Shown here in pieces: positions 1 to 5,363 of a DNA stretch of 7,107 nt. Positions within the stretch are counted from its first letter, which is position 1, and each line of letters starts with the position of its first letter. The position numbers were made by a program, and so were the translations under genes. The notes below the pieces were generated by a model that saw only the letters and a list, made by a program, of their open reading frames with translations, ran no database searches and was not told where the DNA came from. The stretch is from an uncultured Clostridia bacterium (lineage in GTDB: Bacteria; Bacillota; Clostridia; Christensenellales; Aristaeellaceae): NCBI GenBank assembly GCA_934630975.1, contig CAKTXH010000110.1, positions 1 through 7,107 on the forward strand, in the 5' to 3' direction.

Positions 1-267
1 TGCGCGCGCTTCTGCGGCGTATGCGGCAAGGACGACGCGGAGACGCTCGATCTGTTCATCGACAAGATCGAGGAGCTGAAGGCGAAAGTCGGCATCAAGA
101 AATCCATCGCCGAATACGGCATCAGCGAGGAGACCTTCATGAGCACGCTGGATCAGATGGTCGAAGACGCGTTCGACGATCAGTGCACCGGCGCGAACCC
201 GCGCTATCCGCTGCTCAAGGAAATCAAGGCGATGTATCTCAAGGCGTACTACGGCGAAAAGGCGTAA
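1..267 (+). CDS. Iron-containing alcohol dehydrogenase, C-terminal fragment (AdhE-like)
   Basis: The last 88 codons of a gene that begins outside the window; frame 1 is open from base 1 to the TAA at 265-267. The protein ends with AFDDQCTGANPRYPLLKEIK followed by an AMYLKAYYG tail, a hallmark of group III Fe-dependent alcohol dehydrogenases and especially of the C-terminal ADH domain of the bifunctional acetaldehyde/alcohol dehydrogenase AdhE. Such enzymes reduce aldehydes to alcohols with NAD(P)H during fermentation in the cytoplasm. The metal-binding and nucleotide-binding residues lie upstream and are not visible, so a stand-alone butanol-type dehydrogenase cannot be separated from AdhE here. 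The stop codon overlaps the ribosome binding site of the next gene, suggesting co-transcription. Confidence 0.88.
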   Translation, partial: CARFCGVCGKDDAETLDLFIDKIEELKAKVGIKKSIAEYGISEETFMSTLDQMVEDAFDDQCTGANPRYPLLKEIKAMYLKAYYGEKA

Positions 268-282
268 GGAGGAATCCCCCAA

Positions 283-1032
283 ATGAGCAAGGAAATCATC
301 GTGGAGCGCGGCACCAAAACGGTGTACCGCGAGGGCAGCAAGATTATCAAGCAGTTCAAGGCGGGCTATGCCAAGAGCGCCGTTCTCAAAGAGGCGTTTA
401 ACCACGCGCTGGCGGAGGAATCCGGCCTGAACGTGCCCGCGCTGCTGGAAGCGAAGAACACCGGCGAGGGCTGGGCGCTGATCATCGAGGCCGTCGAGGG
501 CAGGACGATGGCGGAGCTGATGGCCGAGCAGCCGGAAAACATGGACGCGCTGATGGCGCAGTTCGTCGAGATTCAGAGCGATATCCATCGCCACACCTGC
601 AAGCAGATGGGCCGCCTCAAGGATAAGCTGAACGCGCAGATTTCGTCCCTGCGCGACGAGCTGGACGCGAGCACCCGCTACGAGCTGCACGCCCGCCTTG
701 AAAACATGAAGCCGCACACTAAGATCACCCACGGCGACTTCAACCCGACCAACGTGCTCATCGGCGCGGACGGCAAGGTCTATATCCTCGACTGGGCGCA
801 CGCCGCCATCGGCAACGCCTCCGCCGACGCGGCGATGACCTACCTCCAGTTCGCGCTGGAGGATCAGAAGAAGGCCGACCTGTATTTGAAGCTCTTCTGC
901 CAAAAGAACGATATCGCCATGCAGTACGTCCAGCGCTGGCTGCCCATCGTCGCCGCCGCGCAGATGACCAAGAAGCACGGCGCGGAGAAAGAATTTCTCA
1001 CCGGCTGGACGCAGGTTGTGGAGTTTGAGTGA
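283..1032 (+). CDS. Phosphotransferase of the aminoglycoside phosphotransferase / choline kinase fold
   Basis: A 249-residue cytoplasmic kinase-like protein. The catalytic loop is HGDFNPTN at residues 150-157 (Asp152 as catalytic base, Asn157 as metal ligand), and the DFG-equivalent metal-binding Asp is in LDW at residues 169-171. The N-terminal lobe carries the expected short strands (YREGSKIIKQF, with Lys23 a candidate ATP-contacting lysine) and a EAFNHALAEESGLNVP helix-turn. This is the APH/choline kinase superfamily, whose members phosphorylate antibiotics, sugars or choline; the substrate cannot be read from sequence and resistance should not be assumed. It may belong to the short TIGR02172-type group, from memory only. 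The ATG is supported by AAGGAGG at 266-272, 10 nt upstream, overlapping the previous gene's stop. It is closed by a terminator at 1059-1083. Confidence 0.85.
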   Translation: MSKEIIVERGTKTVYREGSKIIKQFKAGYAKSAVLKEAFNHALAEESGLNVPALLEAKNTGEGWALIIEAVEGRTMAELMAEQPENMDALMAQFVEIQSDIHRHTCKQMGRLKDKLNAQISSLRDELDASTRYELHARLENMKPHTKITHGDFNPTNVLIGADGKVYILDWAHAAIGNASADAAMTYLQFALEDQKKADLYLKLFCQKNDIAMQYVQRWLPIVAAAQMTKKHGAEKEFLTGWTQVVEFE

Positions 1033-1039
1033 CGCCTTT

Positions 1040-1083
1040 CCGCCATCTTCGGCGGTTTCCTCCCCTTAAAAGGGGAGGTTTTT
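1040..1083 (+). terminator. Intrinsic terminator after the kinase gene
   Basis: A small hairpin, CCGCC (1040-1044) with GGCGG (1051-1055), is followed directly by a stronger one, CCTCCCC (1059-1065) with GGGGAGG (1072-1078), and a T5 run at 1079-1083. The second hairpin plus the T run is a standard rho-independent terminator. Confidence 0.85.
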
Positions 1084-1103
1084 GTGTAGGTCAGCGTTTT
1101 TCG

Positions 1104-1131
1104 TTGACATTCATGTGCTCCGCGTGATAAA
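1104..1131 (+). promoter_or_regulatory. Probable promoter of the nitroreductase gene
   Basis: TTGACA at 1104-1109 matches the -35 consensus. The best -10 is GATAAA at 1126-1131 (4 of 6 matches, spacer 16). It sits between the upstream terminator and the nitroreductase start. Confidence 0.55.
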
Positions 1132-1188
1132 GTATACGCGTATGAATTTGAGGGCGTTTGCCCTTTTGAAACGGGGAGCGGTTTGCAG

Positions 1189-1905
1189 ATGTTTGAACTC
1201 GGTATTCAGAAAAATTGGATTGACGCGCTCTATGCGCGCAGCTCGGTGCGCCAGTATACCGGCGCGCCGGATAAAGCGCAGCTCGATAAACTCGGCGAAA
1301 CCTGCCGCAAGCTCAGTTGGCAGGGCGTGAAAATTCGCATGTTCAAAGGCCCGGGCCTCAAGAGCCAGATCAAGGGCACGGACGTTTACGCGGTGATCGT
1401 TGCCAAGCGCGGCACGCCGATGGAGGTCGAAGGCTTCATGGGCGAGGCGTTGGTGCTGGAGGCCACGTCGATGGGGCTGGGCACGTGCTGGCTCGGCGCG
1501 GGCTTCTACCCGGATATCATCAACCGCAACGTCGATTTGCAGACGGACGAAGCCGTGCATTGCGTGATTTCCATCGGCAAGGCCAACCTGCCCGCCTTTG
1601 CGCCCAAGCGCAAGGAGCTGGTCAAGGTCTGCGGCATGGACGAAGCGCAGCTCGCCCAGCTCGGCGCATGGCAGAAGGAAGCGGTGCTTGCCGCGCGCCT
1701 CGCACCCAGCGCCATCAACCAGCAGCCGTGGAAGATCGTCGCGGATAAGACCAGCGTGTCCATTCTGGAAACGACCGTGCTTTATAAGAAGTACGCGCCG
1801 CTGGATCGCGGCATCTGCATGCTGCATGCCGCCGTCGGCGCGGCGAAGGCCGGACGCACCGCCATTTGGAAAAAGGTGGATGGCGGATACGCGATGAAGG
1901 CGTAA
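1189..1905 (+). CDS. Nitroreductase family protein (TM1586-like putative nitroreductase)
   Basis: A 238-residue soluble protein of the FMN-dependent nitroreductase superfamily. The N-terminal ARSSVRQY (residues 16-23) is the usual FMN-phosphate-binding start of these enzymes. EALVLEATSMGLGTCWLG (86-103) is the conserved glycine-rich helix-turn, and LAPSAINQQPWKI (171-183) repeats the APSaxNxQPW signature in the second half. That layout fits the internally duplicated TM1586-type nitroreductase family, which acts as a monomer instead of the usual dimer. Physiological substrates are unknown; quinones, flavins or nitro compounds are typical. ATG at 1189 is preferred over an in-frame TTG at 1183 because the GGGGAG at 1173-1178 would be only 4 nt from the TTG. 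It is a single-gene unit with its own promoter and terminator. Confidence 0.87.
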   Translation: MFELGIQKNWIDALYARSSVRQYTGAPDKAQLDKLGETCRKLSWQGVKIRMFKGPGLKSQIKGTDVYAVIVAKRGTPMEVEGFMGEALVLEATSMGLGTCWLGAGFYPDIINRNVDLQTDEAVHCVISIGKANLPAFAPKRKELVKVCGMDEAQLAQLGAWQKEAVLAARLAPSAINQQPWKIVADKTSVSILETTVLYKKYAPLDRGICMLHAAVGAAKAGRTAIWKKVDGGYAMKA

Positions 1906-1915
1906 ACGGTATATC

Positions 1916-1947
1916 AAAAGCGCAAGAACGAAAATCTTGCGCTTTTT
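1916..1947 (+). terminator. Intrinsic terminator after the nitroreductase gene
   Basis: A perfect 12-bp stem, AAAAGCGCAAGA (1916-1927) with TCTTGCGCTTTT (1935-1946), loop of 7 nt, T5 run 1943-1947. The A run on the left arm would also allow termination from the other strand. Confidence 0.93.
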
Positions 1948-1956
1948 CCATAGGAC

Positions 1957-1995
1957 GCATTGACAATGCCTTGTGAGGTAATTATAATATAATTA
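1957..1995 (+). promoter_or_regulatory. Consensus promoter and palindromic operator candidates of the brnTA operon
   Basis: TTGACA (1960-1965) and TATAAT (1983-1988) are perfect hexamers with a 17-bp spacer. The -35 lies inside the palindrome GCATTG-A-CAATGC (1957-1969). The -10 lies inside TAATTATA-A-TATAATTA (1979-1995), which runs into the first base of the toxin start codon. Each is perfect around a single central base. BrnA antitoxins are known to repress their own promoter through a ribbon-helix-helix domain, so these are natural candidate BrnA sites; that assignment is inference. Confidence 0.8.
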
Positions 1996-2288
1996 TGGAT
2001 CGGATTTTATTTGAGTGGGACGAACATAAGAATACAATCAATAAGAAGAAGCACGGCGTGTCCTTTGAAGAAGCCAAAACAGTCTTCTATGATGTAGATG
2101 CGATTTTGATTGACGACCCGGATCATTCGGAGGAAGAGGAACGGTTTCTTTTGCTTGGATTGAGCCGAAAAACGAATCTATTGATTGTGTGTCATTGTTT
2201 ACGCGACGAAGGGGAAATCATACGGTTGATTTCGGCCAGAAGAGCGACGACAAATGAAGCAAGGCAATATTGCAACATGAAGGGGTGA
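1995..2288 (+). CDS. brnT: BrnT family toxin (type II toxin-antitoxin, RNase)
   Basis: A 97-residue protein with the BrnT pattern from its first residues: FEWDEHKNTINKKKHGVSFE (residues 6-25), then EAKTVFYD, an acidic DDPDHSEEEER stretch, LLLGLSRKTNLLIVCH, and the C-terminal RLISARRATTNEARQY (77-92). Family members have a RelE-like fold, cleave RNA and block translation until bound by BrnA. The full family length is present with no visible damage. The FEWDxxKN motif begins at residue 6 and no other in-frame start lies nearby, so ATG 1995 is effectively forced. It has no usable ribosome binding site and lies at about +1 of its promoter, so translation is probably leaderless. Five bases separate its stop from brnA. 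The DNA is AT-richer than its neighbours, which fits mobility of such modules. Confidence 0.92.
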   Translation: MDRILFEWDEHKNTINKKKHGVSFEEAKTVFYDVDAILIDDPDHSEEEERFLLLGLSRKTNLLIVCHCLRDEGEIIRLISARRATTNEARQYCNMKG

Positions 2289-2293
2289 AACGT

Positions 2294-2503
2294 ATGCGCG
2301 AAGAATATGATTTTTCCAATGGAACCAAAAATCCCTATGCGGCAAAGCTGAAAAAACAGATCACCATCAATCTGGACGTTGACACAATCACCTACTTTAA
2401 GAATCAGGCGGCGCATAGCGGAATCCCGTATCAGACGCTTATCAATCTGTACCTAAAGGATTGCGCGGAAAATAAAAAAGAACTGAAAATCTCGTGGAAT
2501 TGA
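2294..2503 (+). CDS. brnA: BrnA family antitoxin (ribbon-helix-helix)
   Basis: A 69-residue protein with the classic BrnA layout: an N-terminal toxin-contacting segment REEYDFSNGTKNPYAAKLKK (residues 2-21), the beta strand QITINLDVDTITYFKNQA, then GIPYQTLINLYLKDCA, which forms the ribbon-helix-helix DNA-binding core. BrnA dimers neutralise two BrnT molecules and repress the operon. The start at 2294 is chosen over an upstream in-frame TTG at 2270 because AGGGG at 2281-2285 sits 8 nt before this ATG and because family members begin with a charged residue followed by EYDFS. The Shine-Dalgarno lies in the last codons of brnT, so the antitoxin has a strong site where the toxin has none, a bias expected to favour antitoxin synthesis. 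A hairpin with a weak T tail follows. Confidence 0.92.
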   Translation: MREEYDFSNGTKNPYAAKLKKQITINLDVDTITYFKNQAAHSGIPYQTLINLYLKDCAENKKELKISWN

Positions 2504-2510
2504 GTGTTTG

Positions 2511-2543
2511 AAGGCGACTCGGCGTGAAACGGGTCGCCTTTGA
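2511..2543 (+). terminator. Probable terminator after brnTA
   Basis: The stem AAGGCGACTC (2511-2520) pairs with GGGTCGCCTT (2531-2540) with one G-T wobble and a 10-nt loop. The T tail is short (TTTG), so it may be leaky and let transcripts enter the DUF421 gene, for which I see no clear promoter. Confidence 0.6.
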
Positions 2544-2551
2544 TGTATCAA

Positions 2552-2611
2552 AAAAAGCCTGTCGGTTTATCCTACCCGAAAAGGGGAGAGGAATATGCTG
2601 ACAGGCTTTTT
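2552..2611 (+). promoter_or_regulatory. Inverted repeat bracketing the DUF421 ribosome binding site and start codon
   Basis: AAAAAGCCTGTC (2552-2563) is perfectly complementary to GACAGGCTTTTT (2600-2611), which is codons 2-6 of the DUF421 gene. The 36-nt loop holds the Shine-Dalgarno (AAGGGGAGAGG, about 2581-2591) and the ATG at 2595. The right arm ends in T5, so the RNA hairpin could act on translation start or as a terminator-like attenuator. The function is inferred. Confidence 0.5.
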
Positions 2612-3320
2612 GCGAACGATTGTGCTCTTTTTTGTGACGGCGGTGGTGCTGCGGCTGATGGGCAAGCGGCAGCTGGCGCAGCTTCAGCCGTATGAAGTGG
2701 TGATCACGCTGATGATTTCGGATTTGGCGACGCTGCCGATGGCGGATGTGGAAATTCCGCTGCTCAGCGGCGTGGTTTCGATTTTGACGCTGCTGCTGGT
2801 GCACAGCCTGCTCAGCGCGCTTTCGTATGCGAGCGTGAGGATGCGGCGGATCATCTGCGGCAGGCCGAGTGTGCTGGTGCGCGACGGCAAAATCTGCGAA
2901 AAGGAACTGGCGAAGCTCTGCTTTGATCTGTCCGACCTGATGGAAGGCATGCGGAGCGGCGGCGTGATCGGGCTGGGCGAGGCCGGAAGCGTCGTTTTGG
3001 AGACGAACGGTTCGCTGAGCGTGTTCCCGTCGGCGGACAACCGCCCCGCGACGCGCGGAGAGATGAATCTGCCGCAGGTTTACGACGGGATTCCGCTGAC
3101 GCTGATTCTCGATGGGCAGATGCAGGAGCGGAGCATGCGCATCGCCGGGCTTGAGCCGGGCTGGCTGCGGCGGATTTTGCAGGATCAGGGCATCGCGAGG
3201 GACAAGGATGTGCTGATTGCGACGTTGGACACGCAGGGAAGCCTGCTTGTGCAGGAGAAGGGCGACGACGGGCGGCTGCTGACGCTGGATGTGCTCAAGC
3301 CGGGACAGGTGAGGTGGTAA
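2595..3320 (+). CDS. DUF421 / YetF-like membrane protein
   Basis: A 241-residue integral membrane protein of the DUF421 (YetF, YrbG, YkjA) family. Three N-terminal hydrophobic segments are visible at about residues 4-22, 35-50 and 56-79, with the family signature MGKRQLAQLQPYEVVITLMI at 22-41. The soluble cytoplasmic part starts with RMRRIICGRPSVLVRDGKI (83-101) and contains the expected DLMEGMRSGG and VVLETNGSLSV blocks. Length is normal. The biochemical role is not settled; in spore formers, relatives are linked to the spore inner membrane and germinant receptor stability. The ATG follows a purine-rich AAGGGGAGAGG. The stop is 1 nt before the next ATG, so it is coupled to the DUF4363 gene, a pairing common in Clostridia. 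The start region lies in a hairpin (2552-2611). Confidence 0.9.
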   Translation: MLTGFLRTIVLFFVTAVVLRLMGKRQLAQLQPYEVVITLMISDLATLPMADVEIPLLSGVVSILTLLLVHSLLSALSYASVRMRRIICGRPSVLVRDGKICEKELAKLCFDLSDLMEGMRSGGVIGLGEAGSVVLETNGSLSVFPSADNRPATRGEMNLPQVYDGIPLTLILDGQMQERSMRIAGLEPGWLRRILQDQGIARDKDVLIATLDTQGSLLVQEKGDDGRLLTLDVLKPGQVRW

Positions 3321-3321
3321 C

Positions 3322-3705
3322 ATGCGCAAGAAGATCATCACCATGGCGGCGACGCTGCTGCTGCTCGGCCTGCTCAGTGCGGTGGAGCAGATGGCCGTAA
3401 AGCGGCTGACGGATGACGCGATGGCGCGCACGCAGGAAATCCTGTCGCTGCTTGCGCAAAACCAGACGGCGCGCGGGCTTGAGCAGGCGCACGAGATGGA
3501 CGCTTGGTGGGATGAGGAAGCGCCGAGGGTTGAGACGCTCATCAACCACGAGGCGACGGACGACGCGCGCTTCACGCTGTCGCGGCTGGTCGCGGCGCTG
3601 GAGATGGGAGACAGGGACGACGCGTTCGTGTATGCCCGCGAACTGGAAGGAAATATCGAGCACGTTTTGGAGCGGCAGGAGCTGTCGTGGCAGAATCTGC
3701 TGTAA
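3322..3705 (+). CDS. DUF4363 family protein, membrane-anchored
   Basis: A 127-residue protein with one N-terminal hydrophobic segment (residues 5-21, KIITMAATLLLLGLLSAVEQ), either a signal anchor or an uncleaved signal peptide, followed by a mostly helical extracytoplasmic domain with a conserved-looking MDAWWDEEAPRVETLINHE stretch near residues 58-76. Size, the N-terminal anchor, the central WW and the position straight after a DUF421 gene point to the DUF4363 family. Function is unknown; the constant pairing suggests the two proteins work together at the membrane. The Shine-Dalgarno GAGGTGG lies inside the end of the DUF421 gene at about 3311-3317. No terminator is seen between its stop (3703-3705) and the convergent gene ending at 3716. 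Confidence 0.75.
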   Translation: MRKKIITMAATLLLLGLLSAVEQMAVKRLTDDAMARTQEILSLLAQNQTARGLEQAHEMDAWWDEEAPRVETLINHEATDDARFTLSRLVAALEMGDRDDAFVYARELEGNIEHVLERQELSWQNLL

Positions 3706-3715
3706 CCAGACGCGT

Positions 3716-4195
3716 TTACAAAAAACTGCACCTGCGGATATAGAGGAGACAGGTCTGCGTATCATACACCATCAGGTCGTGAAACTTTTCATCCCAATGC
3801 CAGTAGCCCTCGGAACAGGCCAGCATATCGTCGATATGCGTATCAAAGCGCTCGGCGAGCAGCGGCTGAGCCAGCATATCAGGCGTGAGCGGCAGCGGAT
3901 TCCAGTCGGCGCGGGCCTCAAGAAAGCGGAGGAAGCCCTCTCCATCCGCGTCGGCGGAAACGGCATACACGGAGATGACGTTATAATCCTTTCCCTCGTT
4001 GATTTCGTCATGGCGGTAGACACGCGACGGCGACTGAACGAAGGCATAGGGAATGAACCTCTCCACGTAACCTTCGGGCTTATCCCAAAGAGAAACAAGG
4101 AAGAGGATCAGGAGCGAGAGGGCGAAGACTTTAAAAACGGTATATTTTCGATGAGTTGAAAGGCTTGTTTCAGATAGCGATTTGCGAGGATTCAT
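3716..4195 (-). CDS. Hypothetical single-pass membrane protein
   Basis: A 159-residue protein I do not recognise. It starts with a Ser/Thr/Lys-rich basic segment (MNPRKSLSETSLSTHRKY), then one hydrophobic helix (about residues 20-37, VFKVFALSLLILFLVSLW), then about 120 residues that would lie outside the cytoplasm and contain many aromatic and acidic residues (EGYWHWDEKFHDLMVYDTQ near residues 133-151). Positive residues before the helix predict N-in topology. ATG 4195 is preferred over an upstream in-frame ATG at 4240 because AAAGGAG (4207-4201 on the minus strand) sits 5 nt before it. It converges on the DUF4363 gene with 10 nt between stop codons and shares no operon. No clear promoter was found upstream. 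Confidence 0.65.
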   Translation of the reverse strand: MNPRKSLSETSLSTHRKYTVFKVFALSLLILFLVSLWDKPEGYVERFIPYAFVQSPSRVYRHDEINEGKDYNVISVYAVSADADGEGFLRFLEARADWNPLPLTPDMLAQPLLAERFDTHIDDMLACSEGYWHWDEKFHDLMVYDTQTCLLYIRRCSFL

Positions 4196-4341
4196 GCAGG
4201 CTCCTTTCTGATGCGCAGACACAAGGCTGGCGCATTTCATAGCTGGGGCTTAAAATGAATTTTGTATAAAGCGCGGATGCGCGTTCCTACATAGAATTAA
4301 TATGATGTGCCGATTCGCTTTTTTCCTGTGTCTATGTCTTA

Positions 4342-4373
4342 TAAAAAATAAAAATCCGGCAGCGAAGCTGCCG
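4342..4373 (-). terminator. Minus-strand intrinsic terminator (second of two)
   Basis: CGGCAGC (4357-4363) pairs with GCTGCCG (4367-4373) around a 3-nt loop. Read on the minus strand it is followed by a T-rich tail opposite 4342-4354. It backs up the terminator at 4387-4420 behind the HD hydrolase gene. Confidence 0.75.
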
Positions 4374-4386
4374 ACAGACTGTAGAC

Positions 4387-4420
4387 AAAAAGCTATTCTC
4401 CCCCGAAGGGGGAGAATAGC
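4387..4420 (-). terminator. Strong minus-strand intrinsic terminator (first of two)
   Basis: A perfect 13-bp stem, GCTATTCTCCCCC (4392-4404) with GGGGGAGAATAGC (4408-4420). On the minus strand the top reads C-TTC-G and the stem is followed by T5 (opposite 4387-4391). It would stop transcripts from the HD hydrolase gene before they reach the membrane-protein gene. Confidence 0.85.
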
Positions 4421-4563
4421 CCTTTCCACAAATGAAAGAATAGCTGAATTTCTTGATTTTGCTATTCGAGCCAAGTTTGCTTATGTCAACAAGCTGCCGG
4501 AAAACGAGAAGCCCAGAAACCTCAGGTTTCTGGTGGGTTTTAGGGCAAAGCCCTAACGTACCC

Positions 4564-5136
4564 TTACAGCCCCGCGACCGTTGCGGCAATCGCTGCTTCG
4601 TCGGGCTTCATGGCTTCGAGGGTGCGGGAGAGGAGATCATCCAGCTCCCAGCCGAGCATTTCCGCGCCCTGCGCGATGACCTCGCGGGAGCAGCCTGCGG
4701 CAAAGCCCTTCGACTTGTACTTCTTTTTCAGGCTCTTGAGATCCATGTCCGTGATGCTGCCGGAGGGGCGCATCTTCGCGCACGCGCCGATCAGGCCGGT
4801 CAGCTCGTCGCAGGCGAAGAGCACCTTTTCCATTTCGTGTTCCGGCTTTACATCGACGCAAAGCCCGTAACCGTGGCAGACCACCGCGTGAATCAGCCGG
4901 TCGTCCGCGCCGCCCTCCTTGAGCAGCTCGACGCACTTTTTGCAATGCTCGTTCGGCCATTGCTCAAAGTCGATGTCGTGCAGCAGGCCGACAATCGCCC
5001 AGAAATCGGCTTCGTCGCCGTATCCCAGGTCGCCTGCCATTCGGCGCATCACGTTTGAAACGGTCAGCGCGTGGGTGATGTGGAACGGTTCGCTGTTATA
5101 TTTGCGCAGCAGGGCAAACGCCTCGTCATAGGTCAT
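4564..5136 (-). CDS. HD-domain phosphohydrolase
   Basis: A 190-residue cytoplasmic protein with the metal-binding HD pattern: a histidine in PFHITHALTVS (His19 or His22), the HD doublet in GLLHDIDFE (residues 50-58), further histidines in LIHAVVCHGYG (His83, His88), and an Asp in LFACDELTGLI (Asp110). These fit the divalent-metal phosphohydrolase superfamily. Acting on nucleotides or other phosphate esters is likely, but no substrate can be named. The C-terminal half, with SLKKKYKSKGFAAGCSREVI, matches the single-domain clostridial type that is often just called an HDIG or hydrolase protein. ATG 5136 is chosen because AAGGAG (5150-5145) lies 8 nt upstream; an in-frame GTG at 5145 overlaps that site. 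It is a monocistronic unit with a perfect promoter and two terminators. Confidence 0.85.
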   Translation of the reverse strand: MTYDEAFALLRKYNSEPFHITHALTVSNVMRRMAGDLGYGDEADFWAIVGLLHDIDFEQWPNEHCKKCVELLKEGGADDRLIHAVVCHGYGLCVDVKPEHEMEKVLFACDELTGLIGACAKMRPSGSITDMDLKSLKKKYKSKGFAAGCSREVIAQGAEMLGWELDDLLSRTLEAMKPDEAAIAATVAGL

Positions 5137-5175
5137 GAAAAACACTCCTTCGGTTGATCAAATCGCATGTCTCGT

Positions 5176-5204
5176 ATTATAGCCGAGGGGAGGCACGCTG
5201 TCAA
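5176..5204 (-). promoter_or_regulatory. Consensus promoter of the HD hydrolase gene
   Basis: On the minus strand, TTGACA (5204-5199) and TATAAT (5181-5176) with a 17-bp spacer: a perfect match to the housekeeping consensus. The predicted start is near 5169, giving a leader of about 33 nt with AAGGAG at 5150-5145. Confidence 0.92.
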
Positions 5205-5328
5205 GCGGGAGACCCGGACTGAAAGGCAAAATACGAATCTTAAACGAATGAAGATGCAAAAGAAAAATAAAAATGACTGAAAAAGAAATAATAAAGAAAC
5301 TTTACGATTAAAAACATGCAAAAACGGA
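5205..5328. other. A-rich spacer between divergent promoters
   Basis: About 125 bp of A-rich, purine-biased plus-strand DNA separates the HD hydrolase promoter from the small-RNA promoter. There is no plausible gene. Such A/T-rich DNA upstream of -35 boxes can act as UP elements; that is inference. Confidence 0.5.
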
Positions 5329-5357
5329 TTGACAAATCGAAAGCGAGGCGTTATAAT
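5329..5357 (+). promoter_or_regulatory. Consensus promoter of the candidate small RNA
   Basis: TTGACA (5329-5334) and TATAAT (5352-5357), spacer 17 bp: both hexamers are perfect. The predicted start is at about 5364. No protein-coding gene follows on this strand. Confidence 0.9.
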
Positions 5358-5363
5358 AGCTCC

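Larger units (their letters stand above)
4196..4563. other. Intergenic stretch of hairpins, no gene
   Basis: This region of about 370 bp lies between two minus-strand genes. I see no convincing coding region: open frames here run through the hairpins and lack ribosome binding sites. It contains at least four strong inverted repeats: 4357-4373, 4392-4420, 4513-4533 and 4540-4556. There is also a weaker GAATAGC (4438-4444) / GCTATTC (4461-4467) pair, which repeats the base of the 4392-4420 stem and could pair with it alternatively. Confidence 0.6.

Noticed and set aside
283..1032. Calling the kinase an aminoglycoside resistance gene
   Set aside because: It shows only the generic APH/choline-kinase catalytic motifs; nothing in the sequence points to an antibiotic substrate.
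1111..1917. Long minus-strand open frame opposite the nitroreductase gene
   Set aside because: It is a shadow frame of a GC-rich gene: the product is Arg/His/Ala-rich with no recognisable motif, and the plus-strand gene has clear family motifs.
2442..3731. 429-codon minus-strand open frame opposite brnA, DUF421 and DUF4363
   Set aside because: It crosses three real genes and a terminator, has low-complexity Ser/Arg/His-rich composition and no ribosome binding site.
4250..4556. Small open frames on both strands in the hairpin-rich intergenic block
   Set aside because: They run through strong inverted repeats, lack ribosome binding sites and show no motif.
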